Part shown: in pieces, positions 44,218-53,456 of the stretch
Layout: every line of letters starts with the position of its first letter
Position numbering within the stretch: the first letter of the stretch is position 1
The notes under the pieces: model-generated
Seen by the model: only the letters and a program-made list of their open reading frames with translations
Told to the model about the DNA's origin: nothing
The model's database searches: none
Program-made: the position numbers and the translations under genes
Origin: DAISJI01 sp964559835
GTDB taxonomy: Bacteria; Acidobacteriota; Terriglobia; Terriglobales; Acidobacteriaceae
Reading direction: 5' to 3'
NCBI GenBank assembly: GCA_964559835.1
Contig: CAZLJE010000024.1
Coordinates: 23,651 to 87,650, forward strand
Length of the DNA stretch: 64,000 nt

Positions 44218-44382
44218 GTATTCAGTATTCCGTATTCGGTATTCCGGGCGGCCGGTTCGAAACGGGATACGGAATACGAGATACGCAATACGAATTCGGC
44301 GCGACGCGCCTAGATTTTTAGAAAAGGAATCCAACGCCGATAGCTTTTAGCTAACAGCTAAGAGCTAAGAGCTGATAGCTGA
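44218..44382. repeat. heptamer arrays GTATTCC / AATACGA and AGCTAAG between rplM and rpsI
   Basis: The left arm (44218-44247) is gtattca gtattcc gtattcg gtattcc gg; the right arm (44266-44297) is gatacgg aatacga gatacgc aatacga attc. Then 44341-44382 is six units tagcttt tagctaa cagctaa gagctaa gagctga tagctga, ending 1 base before the rpsI ATG. No Shine-Dalgarno is visible outside the array. Confidence 0.85.
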
Positions 44383-44383
44383 T

Positions 44384-44779
44384 ATGGCAGAAACAGTCGA
44401 ATATTACGGAACGGGCCGGCGCAAATCGAGCGTCGCCCGCGTCTTCCTTCGTCCCGGCAGCGGTGCGTTTCGCGTCAACAAAAAGGCGTTCGACGTGTAC
44501 TTCGTCACCGATACGCAACGCATCATGGCCCGCCAGCCGCTGGTCACATCCGAGACCACCGGCACCTTCGACATCGTTGCCACTTGCAGTGGCGGCGGCG
44601 TCAACGGTCAGGCCGGAGCAGTGAAGATGGGAATCGCCCGCGCCCTGCTGCAGTTCAATCCGGAACTGCGGAGCAAGCTGAAGGCTGAAGGCTACCTGAG
44701 CCGCGATTCGCGCGGTAAGGAGCGCAAGAAGTACGGCCAGAAGGGCGCACGTAAACGCTTCCAGTTCTCGAAGCGTTAG
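44384..44779 (+). CDS. rpsI: 30S ribosomal protein S9
   Basis: 131 residues: YYGTGRRKSSVARVFLRPGSG, GGGVNGQAGAVKMGIARAL, and the tail SRDSRGKERKKYGQKGARKRFQFSKR that reaches into the ribosomal P site. Position after rplM is canonical. Its immediate 5' leader is a heptamer array, so translation initiation must tolerate or use it. Confidence 0.97.
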   Translation: MAETVEYYGTGRRKSSVARVFLRPGSGAFRVNKKAFDVYFVTDTQRIMARQPLVTSETTGTFDIVATCSGGGVNGQAGAVKMGIARALLQFNPELRSKLKAEGYLSRDSRGKERKKYGQKGARKRFQFSKR

Positions 44780-44783
44780 AGAT

Positions 44784-44857
44784 CAGTTGGCAGTTGCTAG
44801 TTGTCAGTCGCCAGTTGAGGCGGCTGAACTAGCAACTGACAACTAGCAACTGTAGTT
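44784..44857. repeat. palindromic heptamer arrays CAGTTGC / AACTAGC
   Basis: The left arm (44784-44818) is cagttgg cagttgc tagttgt cagtcgc cagttga; the right arm (44827-44857) is aactagc aactgac aactagc aactgta gtt. They can pair with a small loop. It starts 4 bases after the rpsI stop. Confidence 0.85.
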
Positions 44858-44931
44858 CAAATCCCCGCCCCAAGGGCGGGACGGGAGTAATCATGGCCCC
44901 GCGCCATGATGCAATCCACTAAGGAGGTTGA

Positions 44932-45822
<891 letters not shown>

Positions 45823-45831
45823 GAAAGTTTC

Positions 45832-45956
45832 GAGTTGTAAGTTGCAAGTTTCAAGTTGGCTTGCAACTTACAACGGTCGAAGTCACAAGCAGAAGCACCC
45901 CGAACTTCCCGCGTGTGCCCTGCCCACCCGGCAACTTACAACTTACAACTTGTAAC
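45832..45956. repeat. palindromic heptamer arrays AAGTTGC / CAACTTA
   Basis: 45832-45876 is gagttgt aagttgc aagtttc aagttgg followed by cttgcaacttacaac, folding on itself. 45931-45956 is gcaactt acaactt acaactt gtaac. They fill the rpsB-tsf gap and begin 10 bases after the rpsB stop. The same word family recurs at 55951-55970. Confidence 0.85.
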
Positions 45957-45978
45957 GGTTTTTCGAGGCACTCATACG

Positions 45979-46644
45979 ATGAGCACGACACAGACACCGA
46001 TTACGGCGGCCCAGGTCAGCGAACTTCGCAACAAGACCGGCGCGCCCATGATGGATTGCAAGAAGGCCCTGGTCGAGTCCAAGGGCAATATGGACGAAGC
46101 CGTCACCTGGCTGCGCAAGCGCGGCACCGCTGTGATGGCGAAGAAGGCGAGCCGCGCCACGCTGGAAGGCTCCGTCTCCAGCTACATCCACGCCGGCGGC
46201 AAGATCGGCGTGCTGGTGGAAGTCAATTGCGAGAGCGACTTCGTGGCCCGCACCGACGACTTCAAGGAACTGGTGCACGACATCGCCATGCACATCGCAG
46301 CGACCGACCCCAAGTTCATCAAGAAGGAAGACGTCACGCCGGAAGCGTTCGAGAAAGAGAAGGACATCTACCGCGCCCAAGCCGCTGCCACGGGCAAGCC
46401 GCCTGCCGTGGTGGAGAAGATTGTCGAGGGCAAGATGAGCAAGTTCTACGAGGAGGTCTGCCTTTACGAGCAGCCCTTCATCAAGGAACAGAGCATCTCG
46501 GTCTCGCAACTGATCGCCAGCAAGATCGGCAAGCTTGGCGAGTCGATCGCCGTGCGCCGCTTCGCCCGCTTCAAGGTCGGCGATCCCAACATGACGTTGG
46601 CAACGACCAAGGTGGTTGAAACCAAGCCGGAAGGCGAAGAGTAA
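45979..46644 (+). CDS. tsf: elongation factor Ts
   Basis: 221 residues: the N-terminal UBA-like domain (ITAAQVSELRNKTGAPMMDCKKALVESKGNMDEAVTWLRKRG) and core (VEVNCESDFVARTDDFKELVHDIAMHIAA, YEEVCLYEQPFIKE). It exchanges GDP for GTP on EF-Tu. It follows rpsB as in most bacteria and ends the operon at a strong terminator. Confidence 0.97.
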   Translation: MSTTQTPITAAQVSELRNKTGAPMMDCKKALVESKGNMDEAVTWLRKRGTAVMAKKASRATLEGSVSSYIHAGGKIGVLVEVNCESDFVARTDDFKELVHDIAMHIAATDPKFIKKEDVTPEAFEKEKDIYRAQAAATGKPPAVVEKIVEGKMSKFYEEVCLYEQPFIKEQSISVSQLIASKIGKLGESIAVRRFARFKVGDPNMTLATTKVVETKPEGEE

Positions 46645-46668
46645 GTTCGGTTCCGATGTTCAATTGCA

Positions 46669-46699
46669 AACGCCCGGCTGCAAACAGCCGGGCGTTTTT
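46669..46699 (+). terminator. intrinsic terminator of the ribosomal operon
   Basis: AACGCCCGGCTG-CAAA-CAGCCGGGCGTT is a 12-bp perfect stem with a 4-base loop, followed by TTTTTG. It lies 24 bases after the tsf stop. Confidence 0.95.
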
Positions 46700-46765
46700 G
46701 TGTTAGTGAGCAATGGTTGGTGTTGCGTAGATTACACAAGTCAATTTACTCAAGTTCTGCGTAGA

Positions 46766-47959
46766 TTAATCGTTCCGGGAGAACACTGTCCCATGCGGAT
46801 ACGCATCGCCGGTGAAGCCGTGCGGCCAGGATTTCCCGTCCATGCTTACGCCCGGGCGATCACTGCCGGGATCGCGAAACTTCTCGTCCAGCGACAGCTT
46901 TCCCGTGTTCCGATCGAAGTTCAGCAAGTAGATGCGGTGCTCGCCGTATTCGCCGGAGTGTGCGACGATGCGCCGGCCATCGACGGACGCGGACAGCCAA
47001 TGCGGCTGCTGCTTGTCGTCGAACGTGACACGCGACACCTCGCGCCAGTGCCGGCGGTCCGAGATGTCGTACACGGCAACCGCGTGCAGAGTCTTGAGCG
47101 TCTGCACCCAGTAATGTCCGATCAGCAGCGGCACGTCGCATTGTTTCCCTTCAAACGTGTTCAGGTGCCGGACGCGCGGCGAATCCGTACTGATACCGTC
47201 CAATTCGTAAACGCCGCAATTGAACGTGTGGATGAACACCGTCTTTCCGTCGCCGGCAGGAACCGGCTCACCCGGAAACAGGTTCTCTTTCCCTCCTGGT
47301 CCAGGCGGCAGCACGATGGTCCGCTGCAACTTCAAGCCGTTCAGGTTCCACACCTGGATGGTGCGCGATTCCCTGTCCTGGCCATGCATCGCGGTGTTGG
47401 TGGTGACAACGTGATCGCCGACGACGGCGAGGCTATAAGGACGGATCAGTTCCCCTTTAACGTTCGGGTCCATGGCGCTGCCGGCGCGCACGAACTTCCC
47501 TTCCTGTGTGAACTCAACCAATCCGCCGCCCTCAGATTTCACGTCGTGCCCGCCGTGGTACTGAAAACTGCCGAGGATGTCGCCGTTCTCCAACCGGACG
47601 TAGGTGTGCGGATGCATGTAGCCGTTGAAATCCCCGTACGAGGTGACGAATTTCGGCTTCAGCGGATCACGGAGGTCGAAGAGCGTAGTCCGCCCGCTCT
47701 CAAAGGCATTGGCGAGAAGAAAGCCGCCCGGAGGCATTGCCATTTCGGTATGGTGCGGCGTTCCTGTGGGCCCGGGTACCGCGACCGACGCAACGACCTG
47801 GCCGTACTTCGGAGATGCCGGATCGGCGTCGATCACGCCCAGAAAATCACTGCTCTTTTTGGCGTCGTCGCCGGCCCACACAAATAAATAGGACCCTTGT
47901 TGAGCAAGCGCCAGCGAGGCGCACGACACCACCAGCACCAGCCACACCATCTTTCTCAT
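46766..47959 (-). CDS. exported beta-propeller protein, selenium-binding protein 56 (SBP56)-like
   Basis: 397 residues. The signal peptide is MVWLVLVVSCASLALAQ. The first blade, DFLGVIDADPASPKYGQVVASVAVPGPTGTPHHTE, matches the N-terminal repeat of the SBP56/methanethiol-oxidase family. MHPHTYVRLENGDILGSFQYHG and NTAMHGQDRESRTIQVWNL are later blades. His clusters (HHTE, MHPHT) may bind metal. The SBP56 Cys-containing motif after the first HH is replaced by EMAM, so selenium binding or methanethiol oxidation is not assured. It is divergent from purH, with 49 bases between starts. Confidence 0.6.
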   Translation of the reverse strand: MRKMVWLVLVVSCASLALAQQGSYLFVWAGDDAKKSSDFLGVIDADPASPKYGQVVASVAVPGPTGTPHHTEMAMPPGGFLLANAFESGRTTLFDLRDPLKPKFVTSYGDFNGYMHPHTYVRLENGDILGSFQYHGGHDVKSEGGGLVEFTQEGKFVRAGSAMDPNVKGELIRPYSLAVVGDHVVTTNTAMHGQDRESRTIQVWNLNGLKLQRTIVLPPGPGGKENLFPGEPVPAGDGKTVFIHTFNCGVYELDGISTDSPRVRHLNTFEGKQCDVPLLIGHYWVQTLKTLHAVAVYDISDRRHWREVSRVTFDDKQQPHWLSASVDGRRIVAHSGEYGEHRIYLLNFDRNTGKLSLDEKFRDPGSDRPGVSMDGKSWPHGFTGDAYPHGTVFSRND

Positions 47960-48008
47960 GGGCGGGATTCTAGTTCATTTACCATGGTCTTTCCGCAAAG
48001 GAAACACC

Positions 48009-49586
48009 ATGGCACGAATCCAGCGCGCACTGCTCAGTGTCACCGACAAAACCGGCCTCGTCGATTTCGCCCGCCAGTTGACGCTGCTCGGCATCGAACT
48101 CGTCTCCACCGGCGGCACGGCCAGGCTGCTGCGCGAATGTTCGCTGTCGGTCAGAGACATCTCCGAACTCACCGGTTTCCCCGAGATGCTCGACGGCCGT
48201 GTGAAAACGCTGCACCCCCTCGTCCATGGTGGGATCCTGCACGTGCGCGACAATCCCGAGCACCGCGCCACCATCGCCGAGCACCACATCGCTCCGATCG
48301 ACATGGTCGTCGTTAATCTCTATCAATTCGAAAAGACCGCCGCAAAACCCGGCGTTCACTTCGATGAGCTGATCGAGAACATCGATATCGGCGGCCCCAG
48401 CATGATCCGCTCGGCAGCGAAGAATTTTCGCGATGTCGCGGTCGTGACTTCGCCCGAAGACTATGCCGCCATCGGCGACGAACTTCGCGATTCCAACGGT
48501 GCGCTGTCCGCGGCGACGCATTTCCGGCTCGCGCAAAAGGCGTTCGCCACCACCGCCGCCTACGATTCGGCGATCGCGTCGACACTCGACCGCTGCGTCC
48601 TCGATGCTGACGAATACCACATCCGCGGCGGCGATTTTCCCAACCTCCTGCGCCTCTCGTACCGCAAGGCCGGCGATCTCCGGTACGGCGAGAACCCGCA
48701 CCAGCGCGCCGCGCTCTATTCCGACGGCAGCGCCACCGGGATCGCGAACGCGCGGCAACTCCAGGGCAAGGAGCTGTCGTTCAATAACATCGTGGACCTG
48801 CAGGCCGCCTGGGACTTGGCGGCGGAGTTCCGCGAGCCCTTCTGCGCCATCATCAAGCACACCAATCCATGCGGCAGCGCCATCGGAAGCGACTTGAGCT
48901 CCGCCTTTCAGCGCGCTTTCGAGTGCGATCCGGTCTCGGCATTTGGTGGAGTCATCGCACTGAATGGTGCGGTGGACGGGGCGACCGCCGAAACGATCGC
49001 TGGCCTTCGGCATAATGGCACGCCGCTGTTCATCGAGTGCATTGCCGCACCTTCGTTCGACGCCGCTGCCCGCGCGCGCTTCGGCAAACGCAAAGACCTG
49101 CGCCTTGTCGAGGTAACTCCCTCGGACCAGACGGTCGCGATGAAGGCTGTCTCCGGTGGCTTACTCCTTCAGGACGCCGACACGCACAAGCTGGATCCTG
49201 CTGCGTTGAAGGTCGTGACCCAGCGCGCTCCCAGCGATCAGGAGCTGCGCGACCTCGCGTTCGCCTGGAACGTCTGCAAGCACGTGAAGTCGAATGCCAT
49301 CGTGTACGCGCGTGACGGCCGCACTGTCGGGGTCGGCGCCGGCCAGATGAGCCGCGTCGATGCGGCGCGCTTCGGGGCCGAGAAATCGATTCTCGGAACG
49401 CGTCCTTCGGTTGTGGCCAGCGATGCCTTCTTTCCCTTTCCCGACGGCCTGGAGCAGGTTGCGCAGGCTGGAGGCACGGCAGTCATCCAGCCGGGCGGCT
49501 CGGTCCGCGACCCGGACGTCATCGGCGCCGCGAATCGCCTCGGTGTCGCCATGGTCTTCACCGGTGTTCGCCACTTCCGGCACTGA
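48009..49586 (+). CDS. purH: bifunctional AICAR transformylase/IMP cyclohydrolase
   Basis: 525 residues from ATG 48009. The N-terminal IMP cyclohydrolase (MGS-like) domain is RALLSVTDKTGLVDFARQL ... LVSTGGTARLLRE ... MLDGRVKTLHP. The C-terminal transformylase has the catalytic KHTNPCGSAIG motif and AFGGVIALN. It catalyses the last two steps of de novo purine synthesis. Length and motifs are complete. Confidence 0.97.
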   Translation: MARIQRALLSVTDKTGLVDFARQLTLLGIELVSTGGTARLLRECSLSVRDISELTGFPEMLDGRVKTLHPLVHGGILHVRDNPEHRATIAEHHIAPIDMVVVNLYQFEKTAAKPGVHFDELIENIDIGGPSMIRSAAKNFRDVAVVTSPEDYAAIGDELRDSNGALSAATHFRLAQKAFATTAAYDSAIASTLDRCVLDADEYHIRGGDFPNLLRLSYRKAGDLRYGENPHQRAALYSDGSATGIANARQLQGKELSFNNIVDLQAAWDLAAEFREPFCAIIKHTNPCGSAIGSDLSSAFQRAFECDPVSAFGGVIALNGAVDGATAETIAGLRHNGTPLFIECIAAPSFDAAARARFGKRKDLRLVEVTPSDQTVAMKAVSGGLLLQDADTHKLDPAALKVVTQRAPSDQELRDLAFAWNVCKHVKSNAIVYARDGRTVGVGAGQMSRVDAARFGAEKSILGTRPSVVASDAFFPFPDGLEQVAQAGGTAVIQPGGSVRDPDVIGAANRLGVAMVFTGVRHFRH

Positions 49587-49617
49587 CACAAAAATCGCTT
49601 GTGCAGCGAGTGCGTCA

Positions 49618-49639
49618 CGTGTACCGTATAAGATACACG
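49618..49639 (+). promoter_or_regulatory. inverted repeat CGTGTA-N10-TACACG, possible relic operator
   Basis: A 6-bp inverted repeat 20 bases upstream of the toxin remnants, overlapping a TATAAG. The position fits a promoter/operator of a HigBA-like toxin-antitoxin locus. Weak evidence. Confidence 0.3.
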
Positions 49640-49659
49640 GGCGAGGATGCACGGCATGA

Positions 49660-49770
49660 ATGCAAGACCGCGCCCCAAAACGCGTACCCGCAATTTTCTT
49701 CCGGACCGAATCGGGTACGGAGCCCGTTCGGAATTGGCTGAAGAATGTCGCCAAGGACGACCGGAAAGAT
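49660..49770 (+). pseudogene. remnant of a HigB/Gp49-like toxin (N-terminal part)
   Basis: Reads VPAIFFRTESGTEPVRNWLKNVAKDDRK, the typical start of phage-derived Gp49/HigB-type mRNA-interferase toxins. The similarity ends there and runs directly into YafQ-like sequence in another frame. No antitoxin gene follows. Inference: deletion fused two toxin genes. Confidence 0.6.
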
Positions 49771-50025
49771 CGTTCGCGGGGCGCAGTTTCGAAAAGATGT
49801 GAAGCTGGCCATGCGTCGCGGCCAAGACATGAACAAGCTTCGCAACGTGATCGAGTTGCTTGTCCGCCTGAGCCGCTGCCGCCATAATACAAGGACCATC
49901 CGCTCCACGGCCGTTGGCACCATTTTCGCGACTGCCACATCGAGCCAGACTGGCTGTTGATCTACAAGGTTGAGGGTGACAACCTGTTCCTCGTCCGAAC
50001 CGGTACCCACTCGGACCTGTTCTGA
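49745..50025 (+). pseudogene. frameshifted YafQ/RelE-type toxin
   Basis: The first part (frame of 49745) reads GAQFRKDVKLAMRRGQDMNKLRNVIELLV. After about 49863 the homology shifts to another frame, LPP-[TAA]-YKDHPLHGRWHHFRDCHIEPDWLLIYKVEGDNLFLVRTGTHSDLF, ending at 50023-50025. The distal part is a typical YafQ C terminus. There is thus one frameshift and one nonsense codon (49885-49887). The gene is dead unless the base calls are wrong. Confidence 0.75.
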
Positions 50026-50049
50026 CCACGACCAATGCGCTGAACGTCC

Positions 50050-50532
50050 CTATTCAGCCTTCCACGCCCCCAGCGCTCGTCGCACCAGCACCAGCTGGCC
50101 GATGTGATACGAGTTGTGGTCGGCGAGCAGGAGCGCTTCGCGGAGGATAGTCTGGCCGTCGCCCCAGGGCAATTTCGCATGCAGGTCCGTGCGCGGGTCC
50201 GCAACCAGTTTGCGCATCACCTTGAGGTCCGCACGGCACTGCCGTACGCTCTTCTCCCACTCGCTCGTTTTTGGCGCGCTATTGCTGGGCCAGTATCCTT
50301 CCGGCCAGGCACGCTGCTTGTAGTTTGGGTTATGGCTGAAGTCGAGTATGTCCCATTGCGTGATGCGGATGTGCTCCAGCAACTCCCACGGGGTGTGCGG
50401 CAGACCAGGCGCGTGCGCCCCGCGCAGCTTTGGAGGCAGGCCGCGCACCGCGTCGTCGAAACTCGCATGCGCGCCGCCGCCGGCGAGCAGCCAATCCAGC
50501 CAGTAGCGGAGAGATTTTTCGTCGGGTGTCAT
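50050..50532 (-). CDS. DinB-like protein
   Basis: 160 residues of the DinB/YfiT metal-binding helical bundle: PHTPWELLEHIRITQWDILDF, TILREALLLADHNSYHIGQLVLVRRALGAW. The three His ligands (HTPW, HN, YHIGQ) are present. The family includes thiol transferases and damage-inducible proteins. Here the start overlaps the stop of the upstream epimerase-like gene by 4 bases (ATGA), so they are translationally coupled. Specific function unknown. Confidence 0.85.
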   Translation of the reverse strand: MTPDEKSLRYWLDWLLAGGGAHASFDDAVRGLPPKLRGAHAPGLPHTPWELLEHIRITQWDILDFSHNPNYKQRAWPEGYWPSNSAPKTSEWEKSVRQCRADLKVMRKLVADPRTDLHAKLPWGDGQTILREALLLADHNSYHIGQLVLVRRALGAWKAE

Positions 50533-51554
50533 GCCGCACCTCCAGCGAGCGCCGCGTCCTCCGCAGCGTAGTCGACTTGCGCAGGATCGACCTGCGCCGG
50601 AGGATGCGCGCGCTCCCACTCGATCGTACGCCGCAACGATTCTTCCAGCGCGACCGGTTCCGAATATCCGAGCTCGGCCCGAATCCGTTGCGAACTTGCG
50701 GTCCAGTGCTGCGCAAAATTCGCCGGAATCACCATGTGCTTCGGCATGCGCTCGCGGGGGAGGACAACCACTTCCCCGTGCCAGCCCGCCGCATCCGTGA
50801 CCATGCGCGTCCACTCGAGTTCCGAGACCGACAGCGTCGAGACGTTATAGGTCCGACCCGCCGCGCGGTCGTCGATGGCCGCGAGTGCGATTGCCGCGGC
50901 AACGTTGTCGACATAACCACGCGGACCGGACCAGTGCGCAAGATCCTCCGCCAGCAGGATCGCCGGCCTGCCGTCATCGATACGCTTAAGCAGTGGATGC
51001 AGCCGGTGCAATGGATCGCCCGGCCCGAAGATCATCGGCAAGCGCAAGATCGTCGCTCGGAATTCCGGCGACGCGCGCAACGCTCGTTCTACCGCGACCT
51101 TGTCGTAGCCGTCGTCCACCCACTGCATGACGCGTTGCATCTTGCGCAGCTGTTCGACGGGGTACGGCGGGCGTGAACGCAGCTCGGAATCTTCGGTGAG
51201 CGGCACTTCCTGCAGCGGTCCGCGATCCAGCCCGTGCAGGATCGAACTCGCGCGGTACACGTCGATGCTGCTCGCGGCTATCATGCGCGCACCTGTCTCG
51301 TGGAGAGTCTCGATCAGTTCGAGCGTCTGCCGCTCTGAGCTGAGAATGAGGTCAATAACGACGTCCGGCGCAAACTTTGCGATTGCGTCGCGCGCGTCCG
51401 TCAGTCGATTGCGATCGCCATAGACGGGAACCGCGCCTTCCGGTGTGTTCTTGTTTCCGCGATGGAGGGCCGCAATCTCGTGTCCCTGCTCGCGAAGTTG
51501 GCGCACGAGGGGCGGCCCGATGAAACCGCTCGCGCCGATCACCAGGATCTTCAC
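50529..51554 (-). CDS. NAD-dependent epimerase/dehydratase family protein
   Basis: 341 residues of an extended SDR: the N-terminal GASGFIGPPLVRQL (Rossmann glycine motif), SSIDVYRA, then PPYPVEQLRKMQR (YxxxK-like with Tyr) and a C-terminal substrate domain. Substrate unknown. Start: GTG 51554, created by a 23-bp tandem duplication (51531-51576). The older ATG at 51577 is out of frame and ends at a TGA after 8 codons. Confidence 0.8.
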   Translation of the reverse strand: MKILVIGASGFIGPPLVRQLREQGHEIAALHRGNKNTPEGAVPVYGDRNRLTDARDAIAKFAPDVVIDLILSSERQTLELIETLHETGARMIAASSIDVYRASSILHGLDRGPLQEVPLTEDSELRSRPPYPVEQLRKMQRVMQWVDDGYDKVAVERALRASPEFRATILRLPMIFGPGDPLHRLHPLLKRIDDGRPAILLAEDLAHWSGPRGYVDNVAAAIALAAIDDRAAGRTYNVSTLSVSELEWTRMVTDAAGWHGEVVVLPRERMPKHMVIPANFAQHWTASSQRIRAELGYSEPVALEESLRRTIEWERAHPPAQVDPAQVDYAAEDAALAGGAA

Positions 51555-51576
51555 GCGCCGATCACCAGGATCTTCA
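51531..51576. repeat. perfect 23-bp tandem duplication at the epimerase start
   Basis: cgcgccgatcaccaggatct (51531-51550) plus tca (51551-51553) is repeated exactly at 51554-51576. 23 is not a multiple of 3, so the original start was moved out of frame and a GTG at the junction took over. Confidence 0.9.
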
Positions 51577-51582
51577 TAATTT

Positions 51583-51676
51583 GTAGCACCGGCGTCTCGC
51601 CGGTCACCGGGGTAATTCCGGGCGTCACCATCCAACAACAGCGTAGCGTCACGTGACCGGCGGGATGCCAGTGCTA
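51583..51676. repeat. inverted pair of the 25-nt GTAGCACCGGCGTCTCGCC-type element
   Basis: The left copy (51583-51607) is the plus orientation; the right copy (51652-51676) is the reverse complement with three mismatches. A near-identical copy (1 mismatch to the left arm) is inside mutS2 at 57467-57491. The pair sits between the epimerase start and the AsmA-like gene's stop. Confidence 0.85.
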
Positions 51677-51679
51677 CGG

Positions 51680-53284
51680 TTACTGCTTCTTCTTTCTCCC
51701 GAAGAGTCCGCCGAGGATCCCGCCCACTCCTTGCACGCCCTGCACCGGCGCCTGCACCGTGTTTCCCATCATCCCGCCTACGTCGGGCAGGAACACCGGA
51801 TTTGCCGTCGTCCCCTGGATCGTAAAGGGGATGCCTTTGTTCGATGCCTGACCGAGCCCGGCGATCTTCGTCATCCCGCCCACGAGTCCGCCGCCGTTCG
51901 CGAGCTTTGCGTTCATCTTGAAGTTGAGCGAGTTGTTGTTCGCGACCGTTCCCGCGCCGGTAACGGTCCCAAGTTCCGGCACCAGCACGCTCAGGTTGTC
52001 GGCGCGAATGCCTTCGGGCGCGATGCGCAGCTTCGAACTCATCATCTGGATGGTGGTGTCGTTCCCGGTACGTATGCCCGCCAGCGCGCCGATGGCCGAC
52101 ATCTTCGAACCGATATTGAACCCCGTCAGCCTGACGTTGGCCACATTCAGGTCACCGGTCGTGACCAGTCTGTCGATGGCGCCGTCGACGTTTAACGCAG
52201 CCGTCACCGACCCGCCTTGCAGCGAGGAGCCGCCCGGTAATCCGACGCCGAACGCAGGAAGCAATCCGGAGACATCCTGGATCGGCAGGTCGCGCCCGTT
52301 CAGCTTCAGGTGCACGACCGCGTCTGTGCCGTGCGCGTCGTAATTGCCCGATACCCGCGCGATGCTGTTGCCCGTGTGCACTTCGCCGTTGTCGAGAACG
52401 CCGGTCTGACGTTTCAGGTCGTAATCGGTTGCGTATTTGAAACTGACCGGCTGGCGCGCGGGCGATCCGTTCTTCACCAGGCGTAACTGCTGGACTTTGG
52501 CGGTGCCTTCGTTGTGCAGCATCTTGCCGTCGGAGGTGGCCGTTCCGTCGTAATCGAGCATTCCGGCCAGCCCGGAATCCGGCCCGACAAAGCCCGTCTT
52601 CGCCATGTCCATGCCGGTGACGTTCACGGTTGCCTGCATGGGCGTCCGCGACGTGTCCTGGCGATCGATGGGACCCGCATGTCCGTCGACCTTCAACTTG
52701 CCGGCGCCCGGCGTGCTCGCCTCCAGCGTGAACGGGATCGGCGACGTATACGAGATGTTCGACGCCTCCAGCCCGACATCGTTATAGAGGTACTTCTTGC
52801 CCCGCGGCTCGCCGACTGTCATGGCGCCCTTCAAGACCCGTAATTTCTCCACCGAGAGATCGCCCGAAGTCGACGATGTAGACTTCGCATCTGTCTTCGC
52901 GCCCAGCGTCGCAAAATTCCACTTCCCCGCCGGCGTATGCAGCAGCGCGATCTCCGGCTCGACCAGGGTCAAGCTGCGCACGTGCAGCGCGCGAGAGAAG
53001 ATGAGGGCGCTCATGTCGACGCCGACGTCCAGCGATTTCGCGTGTAGGAAGGGCTTGTCACTGAAGGCGGGATCGTCAGCGATCGAGATATCGTCTGCCG
53101 TGACACCGCCCGCCAGCAATGAAAGGCTAAGCTTCCCGATCGTCACACGGCGCCCGAGCGACTGCTCGAGTTGCGCCTCGATGCGTGGCCGGAAGCTGTC
53201 GGCATTGACGAAGAACGGCAGGGCAACGGCGGCAACAACCAGTACGGCGACTAGGATGCCGATGACGATGAGCGCTTTACGCAT
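51680..53284 (-). CDS. AsmA-family protein
   Basis: 534 residues from ATG 53284. The N-terminal TM (LIVIGILVAVLVVAAVALPFFV) is followed by the AsmA opening DSFRPRIEAQLEQSLGRRVTIGKLSLSLLAGGVTADDI, a long beta-rich repeat region, and a Gly/Pro tail. AsmA-like proteins bridge the envelope and are thought to move or regulate phospholipids in the periplasm. The first 45 codons of the longer frame (to 53419) are repeat-derived and are rejected as the start. Confidence 0.85.
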   Translation of the reverse strand: MRKALIVIGILVAVLVVAAVALPFFVNADSFRPRIEAQLEQSLGRRVTIGKLSLSLLAGGVTADDISIADDPAFSDKPFLHAKSLDVGVDMSALIFSRALHVRSLTLVEPEIALLHTPAGKWNFATLGAKTDAKSTSSTSGDLSVEKLRVLKGAMTVGEPRGKKYLYNDVGLEASNISYTSPIPFTLEASTPGAGKLKVDGHAGPIDRQDTSRTPMQATVNVTGMDMAKTGFVGPDSGLAGMLDYDGTATSDGKMLHNEGTAKVQQLRLVKNGSPARQPVSFKYATDYDLKRQTGVLDNGEVHTGNSIARVSGNYDAHGTDAVVHLKLNGRDLPIQDVSGLLPAFGVGLPGGSSLQGGSVTAALNVDGAIDRLVTTGDLNVANVRLTGFNIGSKMSAIGALAGIRTGNDTTIQMMSSKLRIAPEGIRADNLSVLVPELGTVTGAGTVANNNSLNFKMNAKLANGGGLVGGMTKIAGLGQASNKGIPFTIQGTTANPVFLPDVGGMMGNTVQAPVQGVQGVGGILGGLFGRKKKQ

Positions 53285-53334
53285 GCGGGCCTCACACTGT
53301 GCGGGGGACAGATTACTCCAGAGTAGGTGGATCT

Positions 53335-53439
53335 CGTATTCCGTATTTCGTATTCCGTATGGCTGATCCAAACCTCCCGCCCGGAATACGGCATACGGAA
53401 TACATCCTTGCAAAATCAAAAATCGAAAATCAAAAATGA
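53335..53439. repeat. heptamer arrays CGTATTC / GAATACG plus AAAATCA
   Basis: The left arm (53335-53362) is cgtattc cgtattt cgtattc cgtatgg; the right arm (53382-53405) is ggaatacggcatacggaatacat. Then 53412-53439 is aaaatca aaaatcg aaaatca aaaatga, the same words as at 33811-33890. The block fills the gap between the divergent AsmA and GH3 genes. Confidence 0.85.
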
Positions 53440-53456
53440 AGTGATAGGCTTATCGC

